DNA of 43,137 bases from Clostridium frigidicarnis (GTDB taxonomy: Bacteria > Bacillota > Clostridia > Clostridiales > Clostridiaceae), in contig NZ_FOKI01000030.1 in NCBI RefSeq assembly GCF_900111985.1, positions 1 through 43,137 of the forward strand, in the 5' to 3' direction. The notes beneath the pieces were generated by a model. It made no database searches, had not been told where the DNA came from, and worked only from the letters and a program-made list of their open reading frames with translations. Positions 41,057 to 43,137 of the stretch are shown piece by piece (within the stretch, counting starts at the first letter, position 1; every line of letters begins with the position of its first letter). The position numbers and the translations under genes were made by a program.

Positions 41057-41272
41057 ATGAGTAACTTAGATAATTATTTCAATGTATCTTTTGACCCACA
41101 ATTATTATTAATTACTTCAATCATTAGCATAGTAATAGGAATTTTTCTTATAATGTTTGGCTTATTAAGAAAAAAGAAAACACAAGGTAAAAGTACAGGT
41201 GCATGGATTTGTATTGGAATTGGGATTGCTGCAATTTTATCAAATCTTATGCAAATTATATGGCGCATATAG
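41057..41272 (+). CDS. Tiny membrane protein, copy 1
   Basis: The 71-aa protein starts at ATG 41057 (GAGGAG upstream). Two hydrophobic segments (residues ~17-37 and 50-66) are joined by a basic loop RKKKTQGKSTG. It resembles the next gene (NxLxxFFxVS start, LxxG-L-RK, AxILSNL end), so the two arose by duplication. Part of the TetR operon; function unknown. Confidence 0.75.
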   Translation: MSNLDNYFNVSFDPQLLLITSIISIVIGIFLIMFGLLRKKKTQGKSTGAWICIGIGIAAILSNLMQIIWRI

Positions 41273-41298
41273 AATTTTATATGGAGGAAAATCATATC

Positions 41299-41508
41299 AT
41301 GGATAAATTTGTAAATGAATTAAACCGCTTTTTTCATGTATCAGTAGAGTTGCCCAGACATTCAATAATATTCTTCGGTTCAATTATGAGTATCATAGTG
41401 GGAGTTTTCCTTGTTTTACTTGGTGTGTTTAGGAAAATTGAGATTCCAATTTATTTTGGTGTTGCAGTAATCCTATCAAATTTATGGGGGGTGAACCGCC
41501 AAAAATGA
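41299..41508 (+). CDS. Tiny membrane protein, copy 2
   Basis: The protein of 69 aa starts at ATG 41299 (MDKFVNELNRFFHVSVELPR), chosen for TGGAGG upstream; an open frame reaches back to 41203 inside the previous gene. Two hydrophobic segments, the pattern IVGVFLVLLGVFRK and the end VAVILSNLWG recall copy 1. Its stop overlaps the start of the MFS gene (ATGA). Confidence 0.7.
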   Translation: MDKFVNELNRFFHVSVELPRHSIIFFGSIMSIIVGVFLVLLGVFRKIEIPIYFGVAVILSNLWGVNRQK

Positions 41509-42659
41509 AAACATTTAATAGAAATTTTAATTTAATGGTTTTAGGGCAGATTATATCACTTTTTGGAGCAGCGATATTAAAATTCTCTTTATCCCTATAT
41601 ATCCTTGATTTAACAGGTAAAGCGGAAGATTTTGCTACAATCTTAGCTATTTCAACTATACCAGTTATAATACTTTCACCAATCGCTGGTGCTATTGCAG
41701 ATAGATTCAATCGTCGAAACTTAATGGTGATTTTTGATTTTTTAAGTAGTACCATTGTTTTAGCCTTAATGCTATCTTTGTTATGGGGGAATAATTCAGT
41801 GTTTTTAATAGGTGTGATAATGACGTTGCTGTCTGTTGTAAGCACTATGTATCAGCCTGCTGTCCAAGCATCAATTCCAGTATTGGTTGATGAGGATAAC
41901 TTGATAAAGGCAAATGGAATTGTATCTGGTGTAAGTGCATTAACAGGAATCGTTGGTCCAATTTTAGGAGGTTTATTATATGGACTTGTAGGACTTGAAG
42001 CTGTTGTAATTGTTAGCTGCATTGCATTTTTCTTGTCAGCAGTAATGGAAATATTCATACAAATACCATTTACAAAGAAGTCGTATGGAGGGAATATTGT
42101 AACGGCAATTTTTATGGATATTAAAGAAGGTTTAGGATACATATTAAATAAAAATCGTTTTATCTTAAAAACCATGTTCATTGTGGCTGGGATAAACTTA
42201 TTTTTAGCTCCAATGATTTTAGTAGGTGTACCTTATATTGTGAAGATTGTAATGGGCGCTGATAGTACATTATTTGGCATAGCACAGGGAGCAATATCTT
42301 TTAGTACAATTTTGGCAGCCATAGGAATCGGGGTTATTAGTAAAAAACTAAAAATAGATAACCTGTATTTGTGGTTTGTTGCTTGTGGACTTTTATTCAT
42401 TCCAATGGCATTGTCCGTTAAACTAGTTACATCAAATTTAGGATTCTGGATACCCTTTATCTTTTTCACAGTATCAGCTATGCTAATACTTTTTGCAGCG
42501 GCTACATGTGCAACTCCATTAGGTCAAATTATTTATGGTACATTGCTGGATAGCTTTAGTGATAGGGTTTATATAACTGTCTTAATTGCCGGAGCATTTA
42601 CCTTGGTTATGGGGTTTGTTGCAAAGATAACATTAAGCTCTAAAAGAGCAAATTTTTAG
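41505..42659 (+). CDS. MFS transporter (macrolide-efflux-like)
   Basis: The protein of 384 aa starts at ATG 41505 (MKTFNRNFNLMVLGQIISLF), after GGGGGGTG; ATG 41484 in frame is inside the RBS. Twelve hydrophobic helices, the motif A region GAIADRFNRRNLMVIFD and the opening FGAAILKFSLSLYILDLTG are typical of the Mef/MFS_3 drug efflux group. It is the last gene of the TetR-controlled operon, which thus holds two kinds of exporter. Confidence 0.9.
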   Translation: MKTFNRNFNLMVLGQIISLFGAAILKFSLSLYILDLTGKAEDFATILAISTIPVIILSPIAGAIADRFNRRNLMVIFDFLSSTIVLALMLSLLWGNNSVFLIGVIMTLLSVVSTMYQPAVQASIPVLVDEDNLIKANGIVSGVSALTGIVGPILGGLLYGLVGLEAVVIVSCIAFFLSAVMEIFIQIPFTKKSYGGNIVTAIFMDIKEGLGYILNKNRFILKTMFIVAGINLFLAPMILVGVPYIVKIVMGADSTLFGIAQGAISFSTILAAIGIGVISKKLKIDNLYLWFVACGLLFIPMALSVKLVTSNLGFWIPFIFFTVSAMLILFAAATCATPLGQIIYGTLLDSFSDRVYITVLIAGAFTLVMGFVAKITLSSKRANF

Positions 42660-42783
42660 ATAATACATATAGCCTTAATAAGGTAAATAATCAAAACCTT
42701 TAATTATTTTTTACCATATTTTTTTAAAATTATCATTGACATATTAAATAAAATTTGGTAAAGTTATAATAATTTAAATATGG

Positions 42784-42926
42784 ATCTTATCAAGAGTGGT
42801 GGAGGGAAAGGCCCTATGAAGCCCAGCAACCAGTATGTTTTATTTACATATATGGTGCTAAATCCTACAACAAGTGTTGAAAGATAAGCAGATGACGCCA
42901 CCTCTTTTAACAAAGAGGTTTTTTGT
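42784..42926 (+). promoter_or_regulatory. SAM-I (S-box) riboswitch, first of two
   Basis: P1 CTTATC (42786-42791) with GATAAG (42883-42888) encloses the conserved core: AAGAGTGGTGGAGGGA, GGCCC, TGAAGCCC, GCAACC, and ATGGTGCTAAATCC. A terminator ACCTCTTT (42900-42907) with AAAGAGGT (42912-42919) and TTTTTT follows. S-box RNAs bind S-adenosylmethionine and stop transcription of methionine/cysteine genes. A likely promoter (TTGACA 42736-42741; TATAAT 42765-42770 or TAAAGT 42759-42764) lies upstream. Confidence 0.93.
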
Positions 42927-42961
42927 TTAGGTAGATAGATCGATAAAATTAAATAATTTAA

Positions 42962-43115
42962 CTCTTATCAAGAGAAGTGGAGGGAAAGGCCCTGTGAAGC
43001 TTCGGCAACCAGTATGTATCATTCGCATATATGGTGCCAATTCCTATTTTAGATGTTTTATCTAAAAAAAGATGAGAGAGATTGTGCATACTTAATAAGT
43101 GTAGCTCTCTTTCGT
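42962..43115 (+). promoter_or_regulatory. SAM-I (S-box) riboswitch, second of two
   Basis: P1 CTCTTATC (42962-42969) with GATGAGAG (43071-43078) encloses AAGAGAAGTGGAGGGA, GGCCC, TGAAGC, GGCAACC and ATGGTGCCAATTCC. An AGAGAG/CTCTCT hairpin (about 43075-43111) follows, with only TTT after it, a weaker terminator than the first. The controlled gene lies beyond the window end; methionine or cysteine uptake or synthesis is the usual target. Confidence 0.9.
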
Positions 43116-43137
43116 CAAAAGTAATTTTGGGAAAGGG

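Overview
The window is AT-rich, low-GC Firmicute DNA with strong AGGAGG-type ribosome binding sites, frequent TTG/GTG starts, S-box riboswitches, DUF4342 and CD3324-family genes. It looks like a chromosome segment of a Clostridium sensu stricto species. The species cannot be fixed from the sequence alone; the short dispersed repeats and gene content fit the solvent-producing C. beijerinckii-like group. No rRNA, tRNA, CRISPR array, prophage module or intact insertion sequence is visible.

Layout. 1-3.8 kb: 3' end of an AraC/GyrI-type regulator, a stand-alone GyrI-like protein, a methyltransferase killed by one in-frame TGA, an acetyltransferase tail, a membrane-anchored M23 peptidase-like protein and a CD3324-family regulator. 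3.8-6.2 kb: a cysteine-rich KTR protein and a MATE efflux gene, divergent from a PadR-like regulator with a symmetric palindromic operator. 6.4-11.2 kb: an accessory (probable defence) island. It holds an unrecognised 419-aa protein overlapping a winged-helix/zinc-ribbon/TIR-like effector, with a 14-bp direct repeat on both sides. Next to it lie the wrecks of a P-loop ATPase and a PD-(D/E)XK nuclease. 11.4-13.8 kb: a double-MerR regulator with an ABC-2 exporter. 13.8-17.4 kb: a GyrI-like gene and DUF5131 fossil, a secreted GH18 chitinase with a CBM, then a small gene graveyard. 17.4-19.6 kb: an HD-domain protein and an Rpn-family nuclease.

19.7-30.2 kb is an envelope-stress region: a VanY-type D,D-carboxypeptidase with a VanR/VanS-like pair, then two DUF4342 membrane proteins, a second two-component system, a small membrane protein and a MacA/MacB-like tripartite ABC system. 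The second cluster is probably one regulon in which the sensor controls the exporter. Several MITE-like repeats separate these genes. 30.6-33.2 kb: a FusB-type EF-G-binding protein with an attenuator-like leader, a second CD3324 protein and an XRE regulator with two membrane partners behind an iteron-containing promoter. 33.4-38.5 kb: a truncated response regulator, an orphan attenuation leader now placed before an esterase, an MBL-fold hydrolase, a transposase fossil, a GNAT-YoaP protein, a sugar dehydrogenase fossil, a NUDIX hydrolase and a PadR/membrane-protein pair. 38.9-42.7 kb: a TetR-controlled ABC-2 transporter operon with two tiny membrane proteins and an MFS exporter. 42.8-43.1 kb: two SAM-I (S-box) riboswitches in tandem whose target gene lies beyond the window.

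The best candidate for an undescribed system is the two-gene TIR-like module at 6971-9053. It combines an unknown partner, a 56-nt gene overlap, a strong internal ribosome binding site that could release the bare TIR-like domain, and flanking direct repeats. The assignment to defence is inference from domain type and neighbours.
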